A stretch of 64,000 bases of DNA, from the NCBI GenBank assembly GCA_016758965.1, contig JAEPRB010000084.1, positions 1-64,000 of the forward strand. The letters are read 5' to 3'. The position numbers and the translations under genes are program-made. This document shows positions 28,403 through 40,400 of the stretch, piece by piece (the first letter of the stretch is position 1; each line of letters starts with the position of its first letter). The notes under the pieces are model-generated. The model did not search any database. It had not been told where the DNA came from and worked only from the letters and a program-made list of their open reading frames with translations. The DNA is from Circinella minor (Eukaryota; Mucoromycota; Mucoromycetes; Mucorales; Lichtheimiaceae).

Positions 28403-28631
28403 AATTTTTTTTTGAAGTACCAACAAAACAAAAAAAAACGCACCAATTAACAAACCCCCCTCTCTATCTTAATTAATACTTCTTTTTTTTTTTAAAAGAC
28501 CACTGCCTATTTTTTTTTTCTTTTTAAAAGTCAAATTAAACGACTACAAACAACACTACTACCAAAAGTAACACTTTTTTACACACATATATCGTATTTT
28601 ACACCCCCTAAAAGTTTTGTATATAATATAA

Positions 28632-30404
28632 ATGGTCGATCTTGTAACTCCGTGCCAAGGTGACAACTACTCGGCGCAACAAGGATGTTTTGAAGGCCCA
28701 GAAAAGCTCCTTGAAGTATGGTTCTCTCCTTCCGCACATCAGTTTGCAGATCATCAAGATTTGGACTATTATAATTCTTCTTCAGAAGACGACGGATCAA
28801 GCAACAATGATGATGAGGATAAAGCAGACGCGATCGCGCGTTTCAGCCCTCCTCGACCACATCGTCATGGAGAGTATCCTACCAATCATACTGGTTTACG
28901 CGTGGTTCCACGACCTGTATGGGATGACATGTTAGCGCTTGTCAAGTGCACGGTCCTGAATGTAATTACAAATGAACATGTGGACGCCTATCTTTTGAGG
29001 TATGTTTTATTTTTAAGCATGACGTAATTTATTGGGTATAATAGGGTTGGTGATGTGTGTCTTGGTACTTGTGTAATGCCAAGTGCAAAAAAAAAGTTTT
29101 AAGGCACAGCACATATGAATACATAATTTGCTTGACACCAAAAGTCATTTGAATGATGTCAATTAAAAAAAATTATGGTTTATTTTTTTTATATAGCGAA
29201 TCATCCATGTTTGTATATCCTCATAAGCTCATTCTCAAGACATGTGGTACTACCACACTTTTATTCGCCCTTCCTCAACTCTTACAAATCGCTCGTCAAT
29301 ACTGTGGCTTTGAAAAGGTGTGGCGTGTTTTCTATTCCCGCAAGGCATTTATGTTTCCTGAGAGGCAAATCGGACCTCACCGTTCCTGGGACAGTGAGGT
29401 TGAATTTCTCAATAAATGTTTCGGTAAATAATCTATTTCTGGGTTTTGCATTAATGTTTGGGGTTTTATTATTATTATGGGTCATAACAACAATTTTTTT
29501 TTTCTTTATTTTTATACATAATTTTTTTTTCATACACAAATACTAAAACTTTATTTTGCTATTATTTATATATTATTTAGACAATGGCTCGGCGTATACC
29601 ATTGGCAAAGTGAAGACCGACCAATGGCATCTTTACCTTACCAAACCTGCCGATGATGTACTTCATCATAATGGAACTACATCACCTCTTGTACTTGAAA
29701 GTCGTCAATCGACACCCACATGTGAAGTCAATAACAATAATAACGAAGAAAATGGAGATGTAGTTCACCGTGAAATCATTAACAGTGGTCAAATAACTCC
29801 AGTGAACGAAAGTAATCCATCTCCCTTTGGTAGTGGTCATACTTATCCTGATCAAACAGTAGAAATCTGCATGCGCAGATTGAATCCTGAAAAAATGCAA
29901 CAAGGATTCTATCATAATCCCAGTCTAACCGAGTCGGGCACAGTGGGTGGTCAATTTGTTGACCAATTGACAGGCATTGGTGCATTGTACCCAAAAGCTC
30001 AATTGGACTCCTTTTTATTTGAACCCTGTGGTTATTCCAGCAACGGTCTTCAAGATGATCGTTATTTCACTATCCATGTTACTCCCGAACCAGATTGTTC
30101 GTATGCTTCCTTCGAAACCAATATACCCGTGGAGGAGTCTCATGCTTGCAAGAATACCGCCGATGGTGATAGTCCTATCGAAAGATTGGTTAACCAAGTG
30201 ACTCGTATCTTTGATCCTGAATCATTCACTGTGACATTCTTTACTTCGCACCACCACAAAGATAAACCTAGCCATAGTCACATGGTACACTCCATGGTTG
30301 CTATGGCAGGTGGCTACAAACGTACACACCGCATCCTTTATGAATTTGATGGCTATGATTTAGTCTATGGTCATTACACAAAAGATTCAATGATTGAACA
30401 ATAA
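28632..30404 (+). CDS. SPE2: S-adenosylmethionine decarboxylase proenzyme
   Basis: Three exons (28632-28999, 29197-29423, 29581-30404) give 472 residues, longer than the human (about 334) and yeast (about 396) enzymes. The N-terminus contains [15 protein letters not shown]. The first intron interrupts the self-cleavage region, which reads [20 protein letters not shown] after splicing; the serine after LSE yields the pyruvoyl group. CGTTTLL and the later [20 protein letters not shown] and [19 protein letters not shown] are also conserved. An Asn/Glu-rich insert at about 29690-29770 explains part of the extra length. The enzyme makes decarboxylated S-adenosylmethionine, the aminopropyl donor for spermidine and spermine. 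The leader carries an upstream ORF and a hairpin (28265-28402). Confidence 0.96.
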
Positions 30405-31130
30405 TAATAAAGTTTGCTATAAAAATTTATTGTCATCTACATAAAAAATAAATCATGCATTTTTATTTAATTATTTAACTTATTAAGAAAGTGTATGTGA
30501 AACATGCTGTCGATCCCTTTAAAGCTCAATAATGACACTAATTTCTGCTCTTTTTATTTATTTTTTTATCTTTTTTTTTTATAAAAAAAAAATTGTTATG
30601 TGTATATATTAGCCGAATTTCCATCCTTTCTATATTTTACACATCCTTCTTTGCGGGGGTTTCCAGACTTTAGATTACACCACTTCTTTTTGTACAACAT
30701 GAAAAACTAATTTATTTTTAGTGTATCGTGGGCTTTTTTCATTCATTAGTTTCTCACTTGTGTGTATAAAATAAGTTGTTGTGTACAATCATCTGTTTTG
30801 TTTCGTATAATCGAATAAAAACAACCAAAAAAAGTTCTTTTTTTAACCCCTTATTACTATTTTTTTTCGATCTCTCTCTTTTATTCAATACATTCTTTTT
30901 TTTCCTATTCTTATTACCACAGGCATCACGCTTCACACAATACACTCCTTCTTGTCACCTCTCTATCGCGGGCTTTTCACACTCCTTTTATCTGTTTTCC
31001 CCGTTCACCCAGCTGGTCTACATTTTTTATTTATTTCTTCCTTTTATTTTTTTTAACTTTTCTTTTCTTTTCTCTTTTCTTTTTCAACCCTTTTTTTTAA
31101 AAATACCAAAAAAACTATATCGCTTCCCTA
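30405..31130. other. Intergenic region, T-rich leader of the GT49 gene
   Basis: About 725 bp, increasingly C/T-rich toward the next start codon (30840-31110). No gene is visible. It holds the 3' UTR of the decarboxylase gene and the promoter of the glycosyltransferase gene. Confidence 0.7.
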
Positions 31131-32757
31131 ATGAGGCTGGAGCTTAGTCAAGCAGCGACAAAGGTATTCAAATTCTTTTTGATAAGTTACGCGATCGTCT
31201 CGGTCATCTATACCGCAGGATACTTGTATACAACTTATAGTGGTAATCACCATGGTATTATACCGAGAGCACGTGAACAACAAATTCCTATCCAAGAATC
31301 TTTACAACATCAACAATTGAATGAACATACTGTTGTTTGGTCTAATGCACAAGGTTCCATCCAAGCCATGCCCGAAAATTTTGTAATGACAAAGATTTTC
31401 TCAGATGCTATGGGTCCCATGAATTTAACACCTTATTTTTTCCGGGCAAAAGCTCAATTTGACAAGGAAGATATTACCATGTCAACCCTTGTTACACGCA
31501 ACCGATTTCCTGTTCTTTCTCGACTTGCTACTAATCATAAAGGTAGGTGATATTATTAATAATGGAATTATTATTATTATTTAGTTTAGTTTATTAGAGA
31601 ATGTGTGTCGTGTAGCATTTTTTTTGGGGGGGAAGATGAGGAGAGGGAGGATAGGGGATGAGAATTTATCTTGCTAGAAATTTTTCTTCTTATTATATAA
31701 AAAAAGTTTAATTGAAAACATAAATCTAAAATAATTTGATATGCATTTAAAATAAAAAATTTAGGTCCCATTTCCGCTGCTGTGCATATCAATGATGATG
31801 AGGACAAGGATGAAGTCATTAAAGAGCTTCGAGACTTGTACGCCGGGAACCCAGACATGCAACAATTTGTAGACCTTCATTTAATTATTGACACTTACGA
31901 TCGACAATTTAACTTGTGGCGAAACATAGCTAAACTGTTTGCACGTACCGATTATATTATGATGCTCGACGTTGACTTTCATATCTGTACCGACCTCCGA
32001 AAATCAATCCGATCTAACCCCGATATCATGGATCGTTTGCGTGATGGCCGTACTGCTCTTGTGGTGCCTGCATTCGAATTTGAAAAGCAGGCTGATGGAA
32101 ACGACTGGAAAACATTTCCTGCCAATAAAAAGGATCTCGTACAACTTGTCGATGATGGCAAGATTGGCATGTTTCACAATAATTGGTTTAAAGGTCATGG
32201 ATCCACAAATTATACTCGATGGTATGAAACCGATGATGATATATATAAGGTTACCAAATATGACTTTTCCTATGAACCCTATATTATTTATAAAAAAGAT
32301 GGTTCTCCTTGGTGTGATGAACGTTTTATTGGTTATGGTGCAAACAAAGCCGCTTGTCTTTATGAAATCTATTTATCCGGTATCGAATATTGGGTTTTAC
32401 CAAATGACTTTTTAATCCATCAAACTCATCGTTACCCTGAGGATGCACGAAGAAAAGAGGTAAACTTATTTCTTATTGGATTTTAGATTGGCAGGGGAAA
32501 AATAGTCTCTTTTTTTTTAGCATTTATATTGCCGTGTTATTGCTTAAAACAATTAGTTAACATAATTTATGAACTATGTTTTTTAGCGTCAATATAATCG
32601 CAAGCTATATACAAATTATCGTGAAGAAGTTTGTTTGCGTTATGCTCGTAAATTCTACATGTCAGGTGAATGGGAAACTACCAAAGCTGATAATCTCAAA
32701 CGTGAATGCGCAAAAGTCCATGGGTTCCAGAGGAATTTTATGACAACTACAGAGTAG
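31131..32757 (+). CDS. Type II membrane glycosyltransferase, GT49 (LARGE/B4GAT1-like)
   Basis: Three exons (31131-31542, 31765-32459, 32587-32757) give 425 residues. A short cytoplasmic tail is followed by one membrane anchor (FKFFLISYAIVSVIYTAGYL), typical of Golgi type II enzymes. The catalytic domain has VLSRLATNHKGPISAAVHIN near its start, then DLHLIIDTYDRQFNLWRNIA, YIMMLDVDFHIC with the metal-binding DVD triad, and FEYEPYIIYKK-like and WCDERFIGYGANKAACLYE segments. It closes with VLPNDFLIHQTHRYP. These are the signatures of glycosyltransferase family 49, which includes the glucuronyltransferase B4GAT1 and one domain of LARGE. The fungal substrate is unknown; a part in glucuronic-acid wall polymers is inference. 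Confidence 0.88.
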
Positions 32758-33522
32758 GGAATAAGACCGAACAATATTAACCAACAATTAACAAATACAG
32801 AAAATGACACATATCCCACCATCTTCCACAACGCATTGATGATCCCCCAAACAAACCAGCAACATACACTTTTATTATACTACAGACTTAGTTTTTTTTT
32901 TATTTTTTATTTTCGCCTTTAACCTGACACAACTTAAATTATATCTACTCTTCCATCTTGTGCATTCCCTCCGTTTTCTTTTTTTTTCCTTTTAATAGTT
33001 CTCTTTCGCTGTTCTTTTTTTTTTCTTTATTGTTGACTCTGTTGTAATTCTAAACTAAACGTACAGCTTTTTTTTTCTTTTATTTTGCTTTGTAAACAAG
33101 TTTTCACAAACCCACAACAAACTCTATCTTTTTTCAACACATTTTTATATAGACATGAATTCTTTTTCTCCTTCTCTTTAGTATCCCTCTCATCACTTTT
33201 TTTTTCTTTTCGATTTCACAAACTTTATTAATATTATTATTATACATATATATATTCCCCATTTTGTTTTATATAAAAAAGGAAACAAATTGAGTTTATA
33301 TTATTATTATTATTATTATATAATATCTCTTCAGCTGTTTATTTTGATTATATGATATCATTATCTACAGGTGATATCTAATATAATTATCATGATATGT
33401 TGTTACTTTCAAATTTACACGTGAAAAATGAATAAGACAATTTTCATTAGTTCATCAGGAGAAAGTGGACCTTTTTTAATACTTGCTAATATGCTTGTTG
33501 TTGTGTCTCCCTTACAACAACA
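32758..33522. other. Intergenic region with possible overlapping upstream ORF
   Basis: About 765 bp, T-rich, with an ATT repeat near 33299-33320. An open frame starting at ATG 33428 runs 54 codons and ends at 33592, overlapping the start of the lipase gene in another frame. No other gene is seen. Confidence 0.6.
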
Positions 33523-36500
33523 ATGGTATCAACGATTAACCCTGACGATAAAGATAATGCTTGGCCAGCTACTACACCTAACAACATGACAACCCCAGTT
33601 GTTGGTAATATAAAAGCTGTCGTATATGATGTTGCTTCTTTTTATTCCAATGTAAGACTATATAATTTCACTTTTTTTTTTGACTTCATCCATAATTTGA
33701 CCTCAATGACATTCTTTAACATGTTAACTTACATACTTTTTATTAAAAAAAATAGAAAGTATATAACCAACTTGTCAATCCCTCCGATCCAAAAGCATAT
33801 TATAAACATCTTCTTAAAGCTGCCACTAACTATGAACAATGGGCAGAAGCTGCTGCTGTATTAGACGATATTGAAGGTACGAAGTTTAAATCTAACTTTT
33901 TTTTTTTTTTTCCTTTTTTCTTTCTTTCTCACTTATGACCTTTTTCTTTTTTTTTTCTTGTTTATATTTGCAATCTTATAAATGTAACCATTGTAAAAGA
34001 AAGAAATATATATATATAATAAAATACAGCTAATAATAACTTAAAACTAAAATAAAAATTAGGACTTGATGCATGGAAGCGTGATCCAGCAGATAATGAG
34101 TACGATTGGGAACTTATTCAAACTCGGTTACATCAACTCCGTCGCGTCCGTGAAACCACACAAAGTCAATCTGCCATGATCTTTGCGCTACGTACAAGTT
34201 TAAGTAGGAATCTCGGTGACATGGGCAATTCAAAACTTTATTCACATAGTCGAATTGGAACTAAAGCATTAATTTCTTCTTATATCGATGAAGTGGTTCA
34301 TCAACTCAATTGGGTTTGTGATGAATTAAGCCCTGATCTGGATTTACGTGCTAAACATGAGTTTTTCATGACCATTCGTCAAAGTTTTGGTCGTACTGCA
34401 CTGTTATTAAGTGGTGGCGGAACATTGGGACTAAATCACCTGGGTGTCTTGAAATGTTTGCATAGTGCACGGTTATTACCACGTATTATTTCAGGTGCAT
34501 CCAGTGGAAGTATCATGGCGTCTATGTTGTGTACGAAAACAGATGACGAAATCCCTTACATGTTTAATCCTACAGGAATTAAATTGGTATACATGACTTC
34601 TATTTTTATTTTACATATACATATATTTATATATATGAAAAGAAAATAAACTTATAAAATTAGCGTTTTATTTTTGATAATCGTAGGACGTTTTTGAACG
34701 TAATGGAGAACCAGATACACCATGGATGAGATTACAACGGTTAGTTTCAAAGGGTCAACTGTACGATTTGGAAATTTTACAAGATGCCATGCGAAGTAAC
34801 CTTGGTGATATCACATTCCAGGTACATTGAAGTTATTAATTAAGTCTTATATGTTGTTATGGGAACAACCTACTTATTTGCAGCTACGTGTGATATAACG
34901 GGCTGATTGCTAAGAGACAGAATATTTAATTTTTATGTTACAGGAAGCATTCAATCGTACAAGATGGATTTTGAATATTACAGTGAGCTCATCTACTGTT
35001 TATGATATGCCACGCCTTTTGAATTATCTTACTGCGCCTAATGTACTGATTTGGTCAGCTGTGTGAGTGTTTATTCAATTATTAATGAATGTACAAATGC
35101 GCGGACAAAGAGCAAAAAAAAAAAACCGTACATTGAATTATATAATATAAATAATAACAACAAAATGTTATTTTTGGTTACAATAATAATATTAGAGCGG
35201 TCTCATGTTCTGTGCCCTTTTTTTACGGCTCATCCCAACTTTACGCGAAAGATAAAAATGGTAACGTCGTACCATGGCATCCAAGTGGTAAGCAAGAGTT
35301 TTTTTTTTGTGGTTGACGAATTATAAAACATCAAAAACCATTTCATGAAAGAATTAAAAGAAATTAATGTATTTTCTTGATGATGATGTTGACGATACCA
35401 TTAATGTTTTCTCTCTATATAGAACAACTTTATATTGATGGATCAGTAGACAAGTAAGAAAAAAAAACATTTTAATTGTGTTTAGTTTTAGAACTTATTG
35501 TTTTTTTTAAAAAAAAAAAATCCTAACACTTGGGAAAAAATTGTTTCCGTTCCAAAAATATACATTTTTACCGCCTGCCCCAAATTTCCTTATTTTACAA
35601 TAGTGACCTTCCAATGAACAAACTATCTGAATTATTCAACGTCAACCATTTTATCGTTTGTCAGGTGAATCCCCACGTGATACCTTTTTTGCCTAAAACG
35701 AATTCATCTTCTAGAGCACGACAAGCAGCAAGTTTTTGTATGCATATGGCTAAATCTGAAATTCAACATCGGTGTACACAGGTAATAAAAAGAAAATAAT
35801 TTACGTTATATTTGTTTATACATTAACTTTTTTTTTAAAAAAAAACTGCATGATATATGTAGTTGACGGAATTAGGTGTGGTTCCATCATTTTTCAACAA
35901 AGTTCAATCCATCATTTCACAGAAATATTCGGGTGATATTACAATTATCCCAGAAGTAGGCTATGGTGATTTTCTTAAAGTTCTTTCCAATCCTACCAAT
36001 GATCTAGTAATGGATGCAATTATCCGTGGTGAACGTGCAACATGGCCAAGTAATATTTAATCCACTGTATTTTTGTGTGCTTTATACAATAATTTAAGAC
36101 AGATCCAACATGTTAACTATTTTACTAAATATACGCCACATAATTATTATATAGAAATTTCGATTATTAGGAACCATTTACAAATTGAACTTACAATTGA
36201 TGCTATTTTATATCGTCTCCGACTACGACGTCTAGGAGAATTGCCTTTTAATAATGGAAATAGTACAAATAGTACTCCATTAGTTACATCAATGTCATCT
36301 ACAACTACATCCCGACCTACATTGGAAAACAGAGCATGCTCTCATTTAGATGTACCAAGAGCAAGAGATCGTGAGCGAATTTCTACACAACGAGGACTTG
36401 CCATGACAGCAGAAAGGAATAGAGATGATGAAAGTACTAGTAATGATAATAGTAGTACTAGCAATCGTCAAAATAATGATAGAACAATTGATAGTGATTA

Positions 36501-36525
36501 TGAAACAAATGGTCAAGCAACATAG
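33523..36525 (+). CDS. Patatin-domain triacylglycerol lipase (Tgl3/4/5, SDP1-like)
   Basis: The gene has about ten exons. An N-terminal family domain (AYYKHLLKAATNYEQWAEAA, then LDAWKRDPADNEYDWELIQ) precedes the patatin domain. The oxyanion loop LSGGGTLGLNHLGVLK and the nucleophile elbow ISGASSGSIMASML (GXSXG) lie at about 34410-34520. SVPFFYGSSQLYAKDKNGNV follows, and the catalytic aspartate is in YIDGSVDNDLP (about 35430-35610). Later segments include VCQVNPHVIPF and ISQKYSGDITIIPEV. The C-terminal tail is Ser/Asn-rich and disordered. The family hydrolyses stored triacylglycerol at lipid droplets. The start at 33523 was chosen because the next upstream in-frame sequence gives no homologous residues. 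Confidence 0.92.
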
Positions 36526-36678
36526 ATTTTTTTTAATATATGTATAAATAAAAGATGAAGAAGAAAAATGAAGAAAAGCATAAAAAGCATATAAATTATG
36601 TATATTTGTTTGTTGTGGTTGATGATATTGTCGTTGATGTTGTTTGCTTGTAGTAGTAATAATATGTACATTTCGTAG

Positions 36679-37407
36679 TCATCGATTTGAAGCCTCATTT
36701 CTGAGTTGCTGGTTTTCTTGTTGAAGTGCCTGAATTTTAATCAGAACGTTTTTCTTTATAAGGAAAATAGAGCTAAACTGGGATTTTTTTTTTTGTTTAT
36801 ACAAATATATATATATATTATAGCTTACCTGGATATAAGATAATGCCAATTGAAGTACTCGACCCTTATTCGGCCGTTGCCCTGGCTCAGAGGCATTAGG
36901 AACAACTTGTGAGATTTGTAAAATAGTATTATTGATATTATCCCGTCGCTTCCGCTCAATGTGATTATGGTTTTCCCGACGTCGCTGAATACGTTCAATA
37001 GCTGTTTTGCTATCCACTTCATTTCTATAATAATAATAATATACACACAGATTATAAATAAAACAAAAATTGGTATATACGGTTATTATTATGCAATAGC
37101 GTAAAATCTCAAAATATGCCAATATTTTATTTTTATCAACCATAATGAGGAGTAACATGTATCTTTCTAATAAAAACTGGCCCATTTTACTTATTCCAAA
37201 ATGGAACTAGCATGGGAACAAACAAAACTCTTCTTTTACTTGCCTATTAAGTATATTGACACCATTCACACGATAAGCAGTTTGTCGTTTCTTAGTTTTC
37301 TTTTTTGGTGTTTGTGGTGACAGGTCCGTTGTGAAATTTAAAAATAATGCTTGTGGTGGTTGATGAGTTGGCTGTTGTTTATTAATCGCATCTTCTGTTG
37401 AAACCAT
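36679..37407 (-). CDS. Basic helix-loop-helix leucine-zipper transcription factor
   Basis: The minus-strand gene starts MVSTEDAINKQQPTHQPPQA. A Lys-rich patch (PKKKTKKRQ) is followed across an intron by the bHLH region: RRRENHNHIERKRRDNINNT (basic region with the His, Glu and Arg that read CANNTG E-boxes), ILQISQVVPN, a loop, and RVLQLALSYIQ. After another intron comes a short zipper, ALQQENQQLRNEASNR. The arrangement is that of the USF/Cbf1/Rtg3-type factors. The basic region has an Arg where SREBP-type factors have Tyr. The target genes are unknown. The first intron seems to use a GC donor (AG|GCAAGT). The 3' end lies 153 bp from the convergent lipase gene. Confidence 0.87.
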
Positions 37408-40400
37408 GGTGACAATGTAGTTTGTTCTATCGCGTTCAATAATCAGGTAAAAGAGAGGAATGGAAAAAAAAATCAAATGAGAATTTAAATACAAATTTTC
37501 TATATACAAATAAAAGGGATTGAGGAAAAGAAAAGGTGGAAACGAGGAGATTTTTTTTTTTTAGCTTTATTTCAAAAAAGCACAAGCAACCAGGAAAAAA
37601 AACAAATTCAGCATTTCGATCGGCGAGAAAGGAGTGTGTTCTTGTTGATTGGCAGGTATTATGGAAAGCCGTGGGAAACTTAGTCCCCCGGCGTGTCGGT
37701 CACCATCTCCTCCTGAAAAAAAAAGGAAGACAAGAAAAAATTTGTGTGCACGTGGTTCCTGAAATTTTTGTTCGCTTAGCTTCTATAGTCTAGTGTTTTT
37801 GTATTCTGCTTTCTTTTTTTGAAAAATGTGGGAAAATATATGCAAAACAAAAAGAATTAAATGTAGATTTCTGTAGTGTTTATCGCAATGTTTTTTTTTC
37901 ATGTGAAACGATTTTCTGTATACTGATCGGCTTTGACCGAATATTAAAAGTTTAAAAGAGAATATAAAAAATATAAAAAAAAATGCTAAATGGTAGACTG
38001 ACTTCATATTTTCTTGACACGGTGAAACAGCCGCGAACAACAACAGAATAATTATTCGCTGAATGGAATAATTAAATGGCAAGTCGAGACTACTTTATAG
38101 GTTATATTTTAAGAAGCTTTAGTTGTCCATCTAGTTTGATTATTTTAAAACAGTAGTCTGTTAAAATTGCTATAATAGACGCTCTCTACTATATACATAT
38201 ATAATAACAGTGTTACTACTAAATATCGTACAAGCATATATATAAATGGGACTATACGGTAGGTAAAAAAATGGGCTGTTGAAAGTAATCATAGTATCTT
38301 TATTAAGTATGGTCCTTGGCTTTTTTTTTCTGCAAATATAATCTGAGTTTTATTTCTTGATCATTTACGAGCAAAGTTTGTTAGTTGAAACTGACTTCAT
38401 CGTCAGGGTGTGGGTCCATGCTCTGGGTACATCTGTTACCGAAAAAAATCTAAACCTAATCGACCATAATGTGGTGCATGTGGACATTTTGTTTGTTTTT
38501 GAGACGGAGCCATATCTTTTTTTTTTAGTGTTGATTGGATGAACTCTTTGATTTTCTATTTTTGACATAAATTTCGCTATTCTCTGTCCCTTTCTTGATC
38601 CGCACGCAAGCTATAATATATTCTAGTCCATACCAAATAGAACCATTGACAGTCCGTGTCTGAAGCATACGACATTTCTCGTTTATTTTTTAATTGCCTT
38701 TTTGATCCTCATCTCTGGTACAGTGTTTTGCGTTAAAAAATACAATTCTTGGAAGGATAAAATATAATTTTTAGGTTTACCAATATTATTATTTTTATAT
38801 CTATGAAATTTTCTGAGAGTCGATACAAATTTTGAGTGTTTAATATAAATTTTTCAGTGCTTAATAATCACAATGACTAACAATACAAAAAAAATTATAC
38901 TGGCAAACCCAAAAATTGTATTTGATCCTTCCAAAAATTATATTTTTAAACGCAAAACACTGTACCATCATTAAGCTTCTCTACTATGAGTGTGTCACAC
39001 TGTCATTTCTTCTTAGGCTGGTATATATTATATTTGAGTCACAATGATTAGCCAAAGTGTGGTAAGAAGAAAATAAAAAGTAAAACATTTAATACTCTCT
39101 GATAATTAATTGCAACTGTAAAAAAAAAATTCCAACTTTATTATTCAGGGAAGTTATAATAATTAACAACGGCCATTGAGTTATTTATTATCAAGGATCA
39201 TACAAAAAAAAATGGCAATCTAATTAAAATAAAGGTAGTGATTATTACAATCCGTGGCCCACACTTTTCCTACAAAAGATCACGGATAAATATAATTAAT
39301 AATAGGCGTGGATAATATAATAGATCTGATTGTTGAAAAGAATGCTATGGATCGTACATCTCTATACATTAATAGTAGCAGTGAGGTAAAAAAAGAACCC
39401 TCGGAAACAATTGCACATTTCCAAACTCATTCGAAAGATAAAATCCCGGACGCAGACAAGTACGAAGTGTTAAACCTCAGGCTCTAACTCAGAAGCATGA
39501 CTCTTCTGATTTTTCTCTCTCGAGAACCGAGGAATAAAGATTTATTATGAACTTTAACTATTGCCGCTATCTTGGATCAAGGGTGCAAAGGTTTGGGTCC
39601 AGATTTGCTAACCAGCACTCGATCTGCATGTTGCACATCGTTCCAAATTAGGCTTCGTAGAGCACCAATCGGGCTGGCAAGAACGAACATTCGTGAGGAC
39701 CAAATAGAGCTATTTTTGGCATATAGTTTATTGTCATATTAAACAAAAAACCTTGAGAAATTTCGAGATAGTAAAAAGAAAGGAAAGTCATATTTGTAAT
39801 CCATGACACTACAAAAGCTGAATATGTCAGTAGGAATTTTGCTATAGGTTAGCGTAGGAATAACTAGAAAATTATCAGTCTGCTATCTCAATTTGATAGT
39901 AGAAATAGCAATAAATTGTATTCTCAGTAAATTTTACAAGGTGAGTAATAGAATTCGCTATTTCGATAGAATGCTTCCGTTCAATATGAATTTTTTTTTG
40001 TAGTGGAATAAGAATCTCTTTTAAAGCGTTTAATACTAATAGTTGTGTTGTGAATCATAACAGGGCATTCTTTTTTGTTTTTCACAGTATCTTCACTCAT
40101 TCAAATTCTTCAACGCAGTATTAATGGTTTTTTTTTGAGATATGATGCAAATATATAAATGCTTGCTCTTTGGTAATAAAGTGCTTTTATTTAACAAGTA
40201 ACTTTGAGCATATATTGGTGCATTCATTACAGCATAAATAAGAATTATAGATACGTACCAATTATAATATATATTATTATAATTTTTTTTAAGAAAATCA
40301 GGATGAAACATAGTATCATGTCATTTTTACTATTTGGTGCTTTTTCTCTCCGCATCTACGTGTATTACCATAGAGATGCAGTTCACTTCCTCGGAACATG

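Noticed and set aside
28222..28446. 74-codon minus-strand frame over the SAM decarboxylase leader
   Set aside because: It has no recognisable domain and covers the hairpin and upstream ORF of a plus-strand gene. The open frame is explained by the higher GC content of that island.
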